From NCBI GenBank assembly GCA_023382975.1, contig JAHDXO010000033.1, forward strand, positions 1 through 64,000: 64,000 nucleotides of DNA, in the 5' to 3' direction. Source of the stretch: Pirellulaceae bacterium (GTDB lineage: Bacteria > Planctomycetota > Planctomycetia > Pirellulales > Pirellulaceae). This document shows positions 1-6,785 of the stretch, in pieces (positions within the stretch are counted from its first letter, which is position 1; the number at the start of each line of letters is the position of its first letter). The notes below the pieces were generated by a model. The model saw only the letters and a program-made list of their open reading frames with translations, was not told the DNA's origin and ran no database searches. A program made the position numbers and the translations under genes.

Positions 1-1083
1 GCTCGACTGCATCGTATGCACAGGCTATCTAATTCGGCAAACGAGTTGCGCTCGTTTACAACCGAAGAATTCGACATGACGGAGAGCATTTTGGAGAACT
101 GTGATACCGTCGTCTGCTTTCGCCAGAAACATCCCAAGAATCTGGAAACTTGGAAACAGTTCTTCGGTTACACGAATCTTGATTTCACGAAGCTCTTCCA
201 GGTCATGGACCGTCCCGACGGGTACGATGTCGTTACGCTGAACTCGAAGAGCCGGGGCAGGAGCCAGCAGTCCGGGAGCAGTGTGGGAGGATCGATCGGT
301 GCGGGCACAAGCAGGAACAGCCAGGACAGCACCCAGCATGGAACAAGCCGGGGTGGCTCGACAACGGAGAGCGAGTCCCGATCTACCCAAAGTGGAAGAT
401 CAGAGGGCGAAGGCACAAACTCGGGCACGGGTGAAAATGTTACGTACCGGCCGATCATGAAAAATGGCTCGGTCGTCGGGCATGAGCCGGTTCAGGGGAC
501 AAGTGCGTCGGGCGGGCAAAGCAATTCTTCGTCTCGGAGTACGACGGAGGGATCCTCGCTCGGAAAATCAGAAACCGACTCGTGGCAGCACAGCACGCAA
601 CGGAGTCATGCGGAGGGTAGATCGTCGCAGGATAGCTGGGGCCTCACCTTCGGTCTGAACGTCGGCTCGGGCACGAACGAGTCCGATAGCGAAAACGAGG
701 CGATCATGGCGCGACATCGCGAAGAGTTTCAAGAAACGGGCGGCCTGCTCAACTCCGTCGACGATCAATTTCACCGAGTTGCCGCTGCCCTGCGACAACT
801 CCCGGACCGCTTCGCGATCGTGGCAATGCGAAATTTTCCGTCGTTCACGATGCGGGTGAACGACGTGAATCAGGTTTTCGGCGACTCCGCGGAAATGGTT
901 CAACGACTGTCCGCTATAAAGCAGAAAATCTTTTCCGTGCATCCGTATTACTTGCGGCCGAGCCTTTCCCCGGAGGAACAAGACCGCAGGCTGGACGAAT
1001 TCCTACGGGCGGCGGTGGGCACCCCCGACGACGGCGATAACGACCGGGCGGAGCCGGAAAAAAATTCCGAATTTGTGGCGTGA
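1..1083 (+). CDS. TraG/VirD4-like conjugative coupling protein, C-terminal part (5' end outside window)
   Basis: The reading frame is open back to base 1, so the start lies outside the window; the first ATG at 16 is not a convincing start. The opening part (about residues 20-75) has an ordered patch with TESILENCDTVVCFRQ and LFQVMDRPDGYD, which resembles the end of the ATPase domain of TraG/TraD/VirD4 coupling proteins on integrative elements. Residues 80-215 are a long Ser/Gly/Thr/Gln-rich low-complexity linker, followed by a folded tail. Coupling proteins sit in the inner membrane and bring DNA to a type IV secretion channel. The relaxation-type gene just downstream fits. The motor motifs are not in the window, so the family call rests on a short stretch. 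Confidence 0.55.
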   Translation, partial: ARLHRMHRLSNSANELRSFTTEEFDMTESILENCDTVVCFRQKHPKNLETWKQFFGYTNLDFTKLFQVMDRPDGYDVVTLNSKSRGRSQQSGSSVGGSIGAGTSRNSQDSTQHGTSRGGSTTESESRSTQSGRSEGEGTNSGTGENVTYRPIMKNGSVVGHEPVQGTSASGGQSNSSSRSTTEGSSLGKSETDSWQHSTQRSHAEGRSSQDSWGLTFGLNVGSGTNESDSENEAIMARHREEFQETGGLLNSVDDQFHRVAAALRQLPDRFAIVAMRNFPSFTMRVNDVNQVFGDSAEMVQRLSAIKQKIFSVHPYYLRPSLSPEEQDRRLDEFLRAAVGTPDDGDNDRAEPEKNSEFVA

Positions 1084-1231
1084 CCTGTATTGACAAGCCC
1101 GAAGGCGATAATTCAAATCATGTCTACGCTTCTTCGGAAGTGCCTCCAGTGACGACCGATGCAGACGGCGCCCACGGGCGTTGCAGCACGGTTGCCTAGT
1201 TGTAACCATCCCGCCTTCGGGAAACTTTCTG

Positions 1232-1273
1232 CCGAGAACCCTGGATTTTCAGGGTGCCTCGGCATCGTTTTTT
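1232..1273 (+). terminator. Hairpin with T-tract ahead of the replication-relaxation gene
   Basis: CCGAG (1232-1236) and ACCCTG (1238-1243) pair with CAGGGT (1250-1255) and CTCGG (1258-1262) around a GATTTT loop, with small bulges. TTTTTT follows at 1268-1273. The ribosome binding site of the next gene (GGAGG, 1277-1281) starts right after the T-tract, so this could be a terminator for the upstream gene or an attenuator for the downstream one. The five bases between stem and T-tract make it weaker than a textbook terminator. Confidence 0.45.
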
Positions 1274-1286
1274 CTTGGAGGAAGGG

Positions 1287-2135
1287 ATGATTACGGATCG
1301 CGATCTTTCGATTCTCGTCGCGCTGGTGCGCTACTACGTGCTCAACCGCCAGCAGATCCAGCGGCTGGTGTTTCCCACCGACGGCAACGGGCGGATCACG
1401 CGCCGGCGGCTGCAATCGCTGTTCGCCGAGCATCTGATCAGCAAGCAGAACGTCCAGTTCTGCCATCCATCGGCGTCGCCTGCGCCGGTCTATTTCCCGT
1501 CGAAGAAGGGCTGCGAGTTGCTCGCCGACCATTTCGAAGACCCGCGCTATTTGACGACGCCGACGCAAGCGCCGATACCGCATCACACGTACCACTGGCT
1601 GGCCGTCTCCGACACGCACATCGCCTTCGACGAAGCGGTGGCGGGCGACGAGACGGTGACGATCGAGGGTTGGTTGAACGAGTGGGACGTGTGCAACAAG
1701 GACGAAGACCGTCCCGAAAAACGGTATCAGCTCTACACCGTACTGCGCGAACGGCCCCGCTTGGTCTGCGTGCCCGACGCCGGGTTCCTGCTGTCGAGGA
1801 ACGGCCAGAGCAAGGTCTACTACCTGGAGCAGGACCGGGCGACGTCCGGATCTCGGCAGGTCGCCAACAGCAAGACGGCCGGATATGCGGAGATGGCCGA
1901 GCGGTTGCTGCACCGTCGCCATTTCCCCGGGGCTTCGCTCGATCAATTCAGCGTGCTGATGGTCACCCCGAACGCCAAGAGGCGAGATCTGCTGCGGCGG
2001 GCCATCCAGGGCAAACCGGGCTGGGAACTATGGCGCTTCGCGTCGGCCGAGGATCTCCGGCCCGCAAATCTTTTGTACGAACCGATTTACTTCACGTGCG
2101 ACGGCGGCCCGTGGCCGCTGCTGAGGAGGTCGTAG
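1287..2135 (+). CDS. Replication-relaxation family protein
   Basis: A 282-residue protein. An in-frame ATG lies 33 bases upstream, but GGAGG at 1277-1281 sets the start at 1287. The N-terminus (MITDRDLSILVALVRYYVLN) followed by QQIQRLVF and RRLQSLFAEHLI reads as a winged helix, as in the Replic_Relax family, whose members act in plasmid or integrative-element replication and transfer. The second half (VCVPDAGFLLSRNG, VYYLEQDRAT) resembles the nuclease-like portion of that family, with the Asp and Glu spaced as in PD-(D/E)XK folds; that last point is an inference. It follows a TraG-like gene and precedes a large palindromic region, which suggests it acts on that DNA. Confidence 0.7.
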   Translation: MITDRDLSILVALVRYYVLNRQQIQRLVFPTDGNGRITRRRLQSLFAEHLISKQNVQFCHPSASPAPVYFPSKKGCELLADHFEDPRYLTTPTQAPIPHHTYHWLAVSDTHIAFDEAVAGDETVTIEGWLNEWDVCNKDEDRPEKRYQLYTVLRERPRLVCVPDAGFLLSRNGQSKVYYLEQDRATSGSRQVANSKTAGYAEMAERLLHRRHFPGASLDQFSVLMVTPNAKRRDLLRRAIQGKPGWELWRFASAEDLRPANLLYEPIYFTCDGGPWPLLRRS

Positions 2136-2193
2136 GGTGTACCACCGCCTATACCGAAGGGTGTACCAGAGGCCGTCAGCCCCCGGTACACCC
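2135..2193. repeat. Three iteron-like copies of GGGTGTACC
   Basis: GGGTGTACC occurs at 2135-2143 and 2159-2167, with an inverted copy (GGTACACCC) at 2185-2193. The first two start 24 bases apart and the third 26 further on, so the copies lie roughly on one helix face if about 12 bases per turn-pair is allowed. The first copy overlaps the last base of the replication-relaxation gene's stop codon. Such repeats are typical binding sites for replication or transfer initiators, and the neighbouring gene is an obvious candidate binder. Binding is inferred. Confidence 0.6.
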
Positions 2194-2637
2194 CCCGCGT
2201 TCCGACCGATCGACACAAGTCCTTGCACGGGGCCAGCTTGCGGGGTGCCAGGGGCTCGCTTCCGTACCGTCGCGGCCCCTGGCCCCTCGTGCCTTCCGTG
2301 CCTCTCCGCTCCTGCGTCGCGGGGCACGGACGCTCGCCGCCGCTCGCTAGGCACGAGGGGCCAGGGCCGCCGCCCCGGCACCCCGGCTCGCTGCGGCTCG
2401 CCCGACGCTGCGGCGTCGGTAAGCTGGCCATGGGCGAGCGATGGTTCCCATCGCCACGTGCCACGCAGGGTGGCGCACGCGGCGATCCGCGGTGCCCGCG
2501 AGGCGGGACACCGGTTTCGATCTGGCGAGAATGCGCCGTTGCCCCTGACGATGGCGCAGATGAACACAACTACTTGGCGACCGGACAGGTTTACTCCGAG
2601 CCGCGCTCTGATCCCCACCCAACCACGGAGCGACACG
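2136..2637. other. 502-bp non-coding, GC-rich palindromic region (candidate origin of transfer or replication)
   Basis: No convincing gene is seen here. An imperfect giant stem is built from GGCCCCTGGCCCCTCGTGCC (2274-2293) against its near-complement at 2350-2369 (one G missing), extended by CGGGGTGCC (2241-2249) against GGCACCCCG (2377-2385). A smaller inner palindrome (CCGTGCC near 2297, GGCACGG near 2323) sits in the loop. Iteron-like repeats lie on the left side. Position directly after a relaxation-type gene makes an oriT or replication origin plausible; no nick site was identified. The open frames crossing the region look like composition artefacts. Confidence 0.5.
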
Positions 2638-2916
2638 ATGGCTCAACCCAAAAACCAAGCGGCGCCGAACAAACCGGTCAAGACGTTTCGACTGCGCGGG
2701 ATTTCCGCCAGCGTCTTCCTGAACGAGACGTACCAGGAGGGGCAACCCCTGCGGTTCTACAAAGTCAGCCTGCAGCGCGCCTTCCGGCAGAACGGCGAAT
2801 TCAAGCACAACAGCAGCTTCGGGCGCGACGACTTACCGGTCGCCGTGCATGTGCTGCAGCAGGCTTGGGCCTACATCCTGGAGATCGAGAACGCCTCGAG
2901 CGTTGAAGAAGCTTGA
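2638..2916 (+). CDS. Small mobile-element protein, paralogue of 3212-3505
   Basis: A 92-residue protein. ATG at 2638 has GGAG seven bases upstream; a longer in-frame reading from 2137 runs through the palindromic region and is not supported. It aligns with the protein at 3212-3505: both have PxKxFR near the start, then a Ser-Ala, FYxV, an Arg, a Phe followed by DL, a QQA and a YI near the end. The pattern of a short basic start, then strand-rich hydrophobic steps, resembles small single-strand DNA-binding or PC4-like proteins found on such elements. That role is inferred from the pattern and from the primase in the same gene string; I do not recognise a named family. Confidence 0.6.
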   Translation: MAQPKNQAAPNKPVKTFRLRGISASVFLNETYQEGQPLRFYKVSLQRAFRQNGEFKHNSSFGRDDLPVAVHVLQQAWAYILEIENASSVEEA

Positions 2917-2994
2917 AGCAGTCACACGTCGGTGGCTGGTTTCAGGGAACCGGCGATCCGGCGTGTGGTTTTTTGTCCCTTTCCGCTTTCACCT

Positions 2995-3156
2995 ATGGAA
3001 AACGAGAAAAGGAACCACAGCCTCGTGGAGTTGGCCTACCGGCCATCGCCGCGGCGGTACAAGCAGCCTGAACAGAAGGCCCTGCCCGGCCCCCTGTTCG
3101 ATGCGACCGTGATCGGGCTGGCGATCGCCTTCGCCATCGGTTCGCTGGTGGCATGA
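2995..3156 (+). CDS. Small protein with C-terminal membrane segment
   Basis: A 53-residue protein too small to place in a family. The first 35 residues are polar and basic (MENEKRNHSLVELAYR), and the last 17 (DATVIGLAIAFAIGSLVA) form one hydrophobic helix, so it is probably tail-anchored or a small inner-membrane protein. An upstream in-frame start at 2932 would add residues with no likeness to a signal. There is no Shine-Dalgarno; the leader is pyrimidine-rich, as for the next several genes. It lies between two paralogous genes on the same strand. Confidence 0.5.
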   Translation: MENEKRNHSLVELAYRPSPRRYKQPEQKALPGPLFDATVIGLAIAFAIGSLVA

Positions 3157-3211
3157 AACCATCGAGCAGAGCCCGGCGCAAGGCATTTGTATCCCCTTTC
3201 CCCTTTTTCGT

Positions 3212-3505
3212 ATGACGCAGAAAAAGAAAGGAGCCGAAGGATCGGCAGCAGCCTCGACCGAGGCCAAGAAACCCATGAAGGTTTTCCGGATCGACGACGT
3301 GTCGGCCGCGATCATCTCCCGAGAACGGCAGATCGGGGGTGAGGCCCGCGTGTTCTACAGCGTGACGTTCTCCCGCTCGTACAAGGACTCGTCGGGTCAG
3401 TGGCGGTACACGAAGTGGTTCGACCTGGAAGACCTGGGGAAAGTAGTCAGTGTCGCCCAGCAGGCCAGCGAGTACATCCACGGCCTGCAGGCGGAAACCG
3501 CGTGA
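3212..3505 (+). CDS. Small mobile-element protein, paralogue of 2638-2916
   Basis: A 97-residue protein. After a Lys/Ala-rich start, residues 20-95 (MKVFRIDDVSAAI, FYSVTFSRSYKDSSG, WFDLEDLGKVV, QQASEYIHGL) match the 92-residue protein upstream in layout. I have seen similar small proteins on conjugative and phage-like elements without a fixed function; single-strand DNA binding is a fair guess. The ATG follows TCCCCTTTCCCCTTTTTCGT and has no purine-rich ribosome binding site. A GC-rich hairpin (GGAGGCG 3512-3518 with CGCCTCC 3527-3533) lies seven bases after the stop. Confidence 0.65.
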   Translation: MTQKKKGAEGSAAASTEAKKPMKVFRIDDVSAAIISRERQIGGEARVFYSVTFSRSYKDSSGQWRYTKWFDLEDLGKVVSVAQQASEYIHGLQAETA

Positions 3506-3799
3506 GCGGACGGAGGCGGCCCTGGACGCCTCCCCTTCCAGCGCAGTTGCGCAGCGTCGGCAACGACCCGCGTAGCTGCCGGGAGGATCTTTCTTTCGAG
3601 CGAGTGCCTGGACTCTCCGGGCACTTCGCTCTCGTTTCTCGGGAGCGATGACAGCGGAGGCGGGGCGAGGGTACACGTCCGTGCTCGCCGGCAAGGAGCT
3701 TCCTGGCGGACTCCTCCTTGCGGCTGCGCGGCGGACGTGCGGGGGCGTGCGTGCCTCCGCTGAGAGGCGTTTTTTACTTCCTATTTCCCAAATACTTTT
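3506..3799. other. 294-bp structured non-coding stretch with several hairpins
   Basis: No gene is seen. Four stem candidates follow one another: GGAGGCG/CGCCTCC (3512-3518, 3527-3533); an imperfect GAGCGAGTGCC/GGGCACTTCGCTC stem near 3598-3632; and a large structure whose base is CAGCGGAGGC/GCCTCCGCTG (3652-3661, 3753-3762) with CACGTCCG/CGGACGTG (3674-3681, 3732-3739) stacked inside. TTTTTT lies at 3770-3775, soon after the large stem. It could be a terminator, a regulatory leader for the methyltransferase gene at 3800, or a small structured RNA. Sequence alone does not decide. Confidence 0.5.
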
Positions 3800-4501
3800 A
3801 TGTACGGTTCCGCGATAAACACCATCGCCGTGCTGCCCAGGGCGCCCGTGAACGGCTCGCCAGTTCCGGGGCTGACGAGCCTGTACCATAAGGCGTTCGC
3901 CGGTCCCTACGGGGATCGCCGCTATCCGGGCAACTGCTCGGGCGAGCTGATCAAGGATCTGCTCCGTTACTTCCGCCCGCAGCGGGTGCTCGATCCGATG
4001 ACGGGCTCCGGCACGTGCGCTGACGTCTGCCGAGAGATCGGCATCGAGTGCGTCAGCTTCGACATCCGCGAGGGCCGCGACGCGAGCGATCCGCAGTCGT
4101 ATCAGGGACTCGGCGCGTTCGATTTTGTCTGGATTCATCCGCCCTACTGGCGGCAGAAGCTGTACACGGCCGATCCGCGCGATCTGTCGGCGGCCGGGAC
4201 GCTGGAGGCGTTCCTCGAAAGGTACCAGTCGCTGCTGACCTGCTTGAACGACCAGCTGCGGCCGGGTGGGCAGATGGCCGTCTTGATGGGCGACTACGCC
4301 GACCGCGATGCGGGCTTCGTGCCGCTGGTGTACCACACCCAGCGCTTGTGCTTCGGGCTGGGCTTGCGGCAGAGGGCCACGCAGATCATCCGCTTCTCGC
4401 ACGGGGCGAGCAGCAGCAGGCGGACGTACCGCAGCAGCTTCATCCCCGGGCTGCATGATGTTTGCACGATCGTGGAAAAACCGTTCCCCAACCAACGATG
4501 A
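3800..4501 (+). CDS. Orphan SAM-dependent DNA methyltransferase (N4/N6 type)
   Basis: A 233-residue protein that would transfer a methyl group from S-adenosylmethionine to an amino group in DNA. Motif I is D65PMTGSGT72, and the catalytic motif IV is H113PPYW117, where most relatives have D/S/N at the first position. The order motif I before motif IV fits the compact N4-cytosine/N6-adenine class without a separate target-recognition domain. No restriction endonuclease is adjacent, so it more likely protects the element or marks DNA. The start has a pyrimidine-rich leader with no Shine-Dalgarno. The next gene overlaps its stop (ATGA). Confidence 0.8.
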   Translation: MYGSAINTIAVLPRAPVNGSPVPGLTSLYHKAFAGPYGDRRYPGNCSGELIKDLLRYFRPQRVLDPMTGSGTCADVCREIGIECVSFDIREGRDASDPQSYQGLGAFDFVWIHPPYWRQKLYTADPRDLSAAGTLEAFLERYQSLLTCLNDQLRPGGQMAVLMGDYADRDAGFVPLVYHTQRLCFGLGLRQRATQIIRFSHGASSSRRTYRSSFIPGLHDVCTIVEKPFPNQR

Positions 4502-4698
4502 GAAACCGACGTTTCCTGATTTTGGCATCACCCCAGGGACACCTGACCGTCCGCCGGGCCGACTGGTTCCGGCGCTGTCCGACGGACCACGTGCGCAAGT
4601 GGCAGGTGCTGACGTACATCCGGCCGCCCGCCGGTGCGAACCTCGACCGGCTGCTGGTAGAGGCGTACCGCGACCTGGTGCGGTTGTACGAGCTTTAG
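4498..4698 (+). CDS. Small unknown basic protein
   Basis: A 66-residue protein whose ATG overlaps the methyltransferase stop by four bases, which argues for translational coupling. It is rich in Arg and Leu (RNRRFLILA, RRADWFRR, RKWQVLTYIR) and ends in LVRLYEL. I do not recognise the family. Coupling suggests a helper for the methyltransferase or simply an accessory gene. Confidence 0.5.
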   Translation: MRNRRFLILASPQGHLTVRRADWFRRCPTDHVRKWQVLTYIRPPAGANLDRLLVEAYRDLVRLYEL

Positions 4699-4718
4699 AT
4701 CACTTCCCCTTTACCAAC

Positions 4719-4988
4719 ATGTTCAAGCACTTGATTGACCATTTGAAAAAGATCTTCACCGACATCTTCGGCGTGCTCGATTCCGGGTTCGTCACCGACA
4801 TGCTCAACGACGCCACGTTCGAGCTGGAACAGGCGTTGGGCAACGCGTACGAGGTGCGATACGGCCTGTTCCGGCCGGATCGCGTTGAACTGAAAACGAG
4901 CGTGCTGCTGCAGAACGAGCAGGAGGCAACGGAGATCGCCAGGATGAGCGATGCCCGGCTCGGCATCGTGCTCGTGCCCAAGCGATGA
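4719..4988 (+). CDS. Small unknown acidic/helical protein
   Basis: An 89-residue protein starting MFKHLIDHLKKIFTDIFG, an amphipathic helix, followed by FELEQALGNAYEVRYGLFRP and a hydrophobic end GIVLVPKR. The ATG at 4719 follows CTTCCCCTTTACCAAC with no purine-rich site; a longer frame reading from 4308 overlaps the methyltransferase gene and is not supported. No family is recognised. It sits 20 bases after the previous gene, in the same run. Confidence 0.5.
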   Translation: MFKHLIDHLKKIFTDIFGVLDSGFVTDMLNDATFELEQALGNAYEVRYGLFRPDRVELKTSVLLQNEQEATEIARMSDARLGIVLVPKR

Positions 4989-5015
4989 CCTTTATTTCCA
5001 TTCCCCATTTTCAAC

Positions 5016-5309
5016 ATGAACCACTACGACGAATTGGAAGAAACCATCGAACGAGTAGCGGAGGAAGTGTTGAGCGAAACGCTCAACGACCGGTTGGCCG
5101 CGGACTTGGCCCAAGGCATCGCCCACGATGTCGTGGAACTGGATCGCTGCGGAACCACGGTCAAGTTTCTGCTGATCGACGAAAACACCGGCGAACTGGA
5201 ATCGCCGCGGCTGTACGGGCAGCGCGAGGAGGCGGAGAAGGACAGCAACGACTTGTACAGACGCCACGGGCGCGCGTGTCTGGTCGCGACTTTGCATTGC
5301 GATGCGTGA
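5016..5309 (+). CDS. Unknown small acidic protein
   Basis: A 97-residue protein with a helical acidic start (MNHYDELEETIERVAEEV) and a strand-rich second half (TTVKFLLIDENTGE). The layout, a helix followed by a small sheet, resembles many element-borne accessory proteins, but I recognise no family. It is preceded by a pyrimidine-rich leader (TTTATTTCCATTCCCCATTT) and lies 27 bases after the previous gene. Confidence 0.55.
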   Translation: MNHYDELEETIERVAEEVLSETLNDRLAADLAQGIAHDVVELDRCGTTVKFLLIDENTGELESPRLYGQREEAEKDSNDLYRRHGRACLVATLHCDA

Positions 5310-5385
5310 CCGGCGTATCGTTCCCCGTTGCTGCCGCCGGCGCAGCGCGGAGAAGAGATCGAACTTTTTACCGAGATCACCGACC

Positions 5386-6147
5386 ATGAATACACTCGAA
5401 ACAACACCGGATGCAATCGAAGCGGCGCTGCAGGTTGCCGACCTGGGGCTGCGGGTGCATCCGCTGATCGGCAAGCGGCCGGCCTGGGAAGACTGGCCGT
5501 CGCGGGCCACCGGCGACCGCGGCGAGATCCGGCGAGCGCTCCGCGGGGGCCGGAACTACGGCATCGTCTGCGACCGAGTGGCGGTCATCGACACCGACAC
5601 GGCCGAGCTAGCGGAGTGGTGGCAGGAGAACATGCCGCCGACGCCGTGGGTCGTGCGGACGCCGCGGGGCGGGGCGCACTTCTACTACGGCTCGGTCCCC
5701 GGCCTGCGGAACGCGACGGGCGTCGATCGCGGCTGGGACGTGCGCGCCGGCGGACGGGGCTACGCGGTCGGGTTCGGCTCCACCGGCCGCGGCAAGCGGT
5801 ACGAGCTGGTCGGGGAACCGACGCTGGAACTGCCGCCGTTCGACCCCGTGTGGCTGCCGCCGACTGGCGTGCAGCCGGTCCTGCCATCGCAGCCGCTTGT
5901 TCCGCCGCGGGGGCGGATACGCGACCTGCGGTCGTACATCCGGCGGATCGTCTCGATCCAGGGCCAGCGGGGCAGCGACGCCTGTTTCCGCGTCGCCTGC
6001 ATCCTGCGCGACGAGGGCCTCAGCCCGGAGGAATCACTGGCGTACATGCTCGAATGGAACGAGGCATGTGCCGACCCGCCGTGGTCGGTCAAGGAACTGG
6101 AGCACAAGGTTCGTGATGCATTCGCAGTCGTAATGAAGGGAGGATGA
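5386..6147 (+). CDS. PrimPol-type primase/polymerase with primase C-terminal domain
   Basis: A 253-residue protein that would make primers or extend DNA for element replication. The archaeo-eukaryotic primase motifs are visible: V67IDTD71 gives the DxD metal pair and GGAH98FYY gives the following His. The C-terminal stretch with GSDACFRVACILRDEGLSPE and LEWNEACADPPWS resembles a primase C-terminal domain. The family is Prim-Pol (bifunctional primase/polymerase). The frame also opens at 5302, but the ATG at 5386 starts the conserved part. No helicase domain is attached, unlike larger phage versions, so another helicase would be needed. Confidence 0.75.
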   Translation: MNTLETTPDAIEAALQVADLGLRVHPLIGKRPAWEDWPSRATGDRGEIRRALRGGRNYGIVCDRVAVIDTDTAELAEWWQENMPPTPWVVRTPRGGAHFYYGSVPGLRNATGVDRGWDVRAGGRGYAVGFGSTGRGKRYELVGEPTLELPPFDPVWLPPTGVQPVLPSQPLVPPRGRIRDLRSYIRRIVSIQGQRGSDACFRVACILRDEGLSPEESLAYMLEWNEACADPPWSVKELEHKVRDAFAVVMKGG

Positions 6148-6150
6148 TTC

Positions 6151-6324
6151 GTGACAAGGCAGAATGTTCGGTCGGTGATCTGCGCGCAGCAGCAGGAGAT
6201 CCGAGCCCAAAACGTGTTGATCGATTGGCTCCTGGACCAAGTCGAACAGGAGCGGACGAAGCGGTTGAACGATTCCCCAACCAGAAAGGAGGACGGCAGT
6301 GGTAACGATCGAGAAGGTCGGTAG
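6151..6324 (+). CDS. Small unknown protein (GTG start)
   Basis: A 57-residue protein starting at GTG 6151 with a strong AAGGGAGG at 6137-6144, which is why I believe it. It reads VTRQNVRSVICAQQQEIRAQ and then a charged helix with LIDWLLDQVEQERTKR. Its end overlaps the next gene by 26 bases in another frame. No family is recognised; a helical regulator or structural peptide is possible. Unlike the genes from 2995 to 5016, it uses a normal ribosome binding site. Confidence 0.5.
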   Translation: MTRQNVRSVICAQQQEIRAQNVLIDWLLDQVEQERTKRLNDSPTRKEDGSGNDREGR

Positions 6325-6469
6325 CGGCGTCGATGCGCTCACGCAGAAGGAAGCGGAGGGCGTGCATTGCCAATTCGCCGACGGCAGCTTCCGCGGCTTC
6401 CTGTCGTGGAAGTCGCTGCGGATGCTGTTGACCATGCGGCAGCAGCAGGACACCAAGCAGGAAAAATAG
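6299..6469 (+). CDS. Small unknown protein (GTG start)
   Basis: A 56-residue protein starting at GTG 6299 with AAAGGAGG at 6285-6292, six bases upstream. It reads VVTIEKVGSGVDALTQKEAE, then CQFADGSFRGFLSWKSLRM and a charged tail. The layout, two strands and a helix, suggests a compact folded domain. It is the last gene before the hairpin at 6476-6500. No family is recognised. Confidence 0.5.
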   Translation: MVTIEKVGSGVDALTQKEAEGVHCQFADGSFRGFLSWKSLRMLLTMRQQQDTKQEK

Positions 6470-6475
6470 CACCCC

Positions 6476-6500
6476 GGGGCACGGATGCCCCACCTTTTTT
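6476..6500 (+). terminator. Rho-independent terminator
   Basis: GGGGCA (6476-6481) pairs with TGCCCC (6486-6491) around a CGGA loop, followed by ACC and six T at 6495-6500. It ends the run of small genes after the primase. The downstream gene starts at 6513, so it may also act as an attenuator there. Confidence 0.65.
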
Positions 6501-6512
6501 CACGGGACCGCC

Positions 6513-6785
6513 ATGAACGAAATCCTTGTACGGCTGGAGAAGATCGAAGTGGCCCTGCTGGCGCTTATCGAGCAGCGCCAGGTGCAGGACTGGTACGACA
6601 CGAAGACGGTGGCGGAGATCATGAGGAAATCCGCGTACAGCGTCCGGGAGTGGTGCCGGCTTGGCCGTGTTCGCGCAGAAAAGCGATCGTGCGGCCGGGG
6701 CACATCCAAGGAATGGATGATCTCGCACGGGGAACTGATGCGGATCAAGTCGGAAGGTCTGCTTCCGGAAAGACGGCATCAATAG
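6513..6785 (+). CDS. Excisionase-like helix-turn-helix protein
   Basis: A 90-residue protein. After an N-terminal helix (MNEILVRLEKIEVALLALIE), residues 28-75 (DTKTVAEIMRKSAYSVREWC, RLGRVRAEK, SKEWMISHGEL) read as a winged helix of the MerR/excisionase type, with a short hairpin wing. Excisionases bind attachment-site arms and direct the integrase to excise the element. Its 3' end overlaps the 3' end of the integrase gene by 41 bases, tail to tail. The pairing with an integrase supports the Xis role; a simple transcription regulator is the alternative. Confidence 0.6.
   Translation: MNEILVRLEKIEVALLALIEQRQVQDWYDTKTVAEIMRKSAYSVREWCRLGRVRAEKRSCGRGTSKEWMISHGELMRIKSEGLLPERRHQ

Noticed and set aside
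2993..4531. Minus-strand open frame of 512 codons.
   Set aside because: It covers several plus-strand genes and the structured gap, with no recognisable content; the high GC content explains its length.
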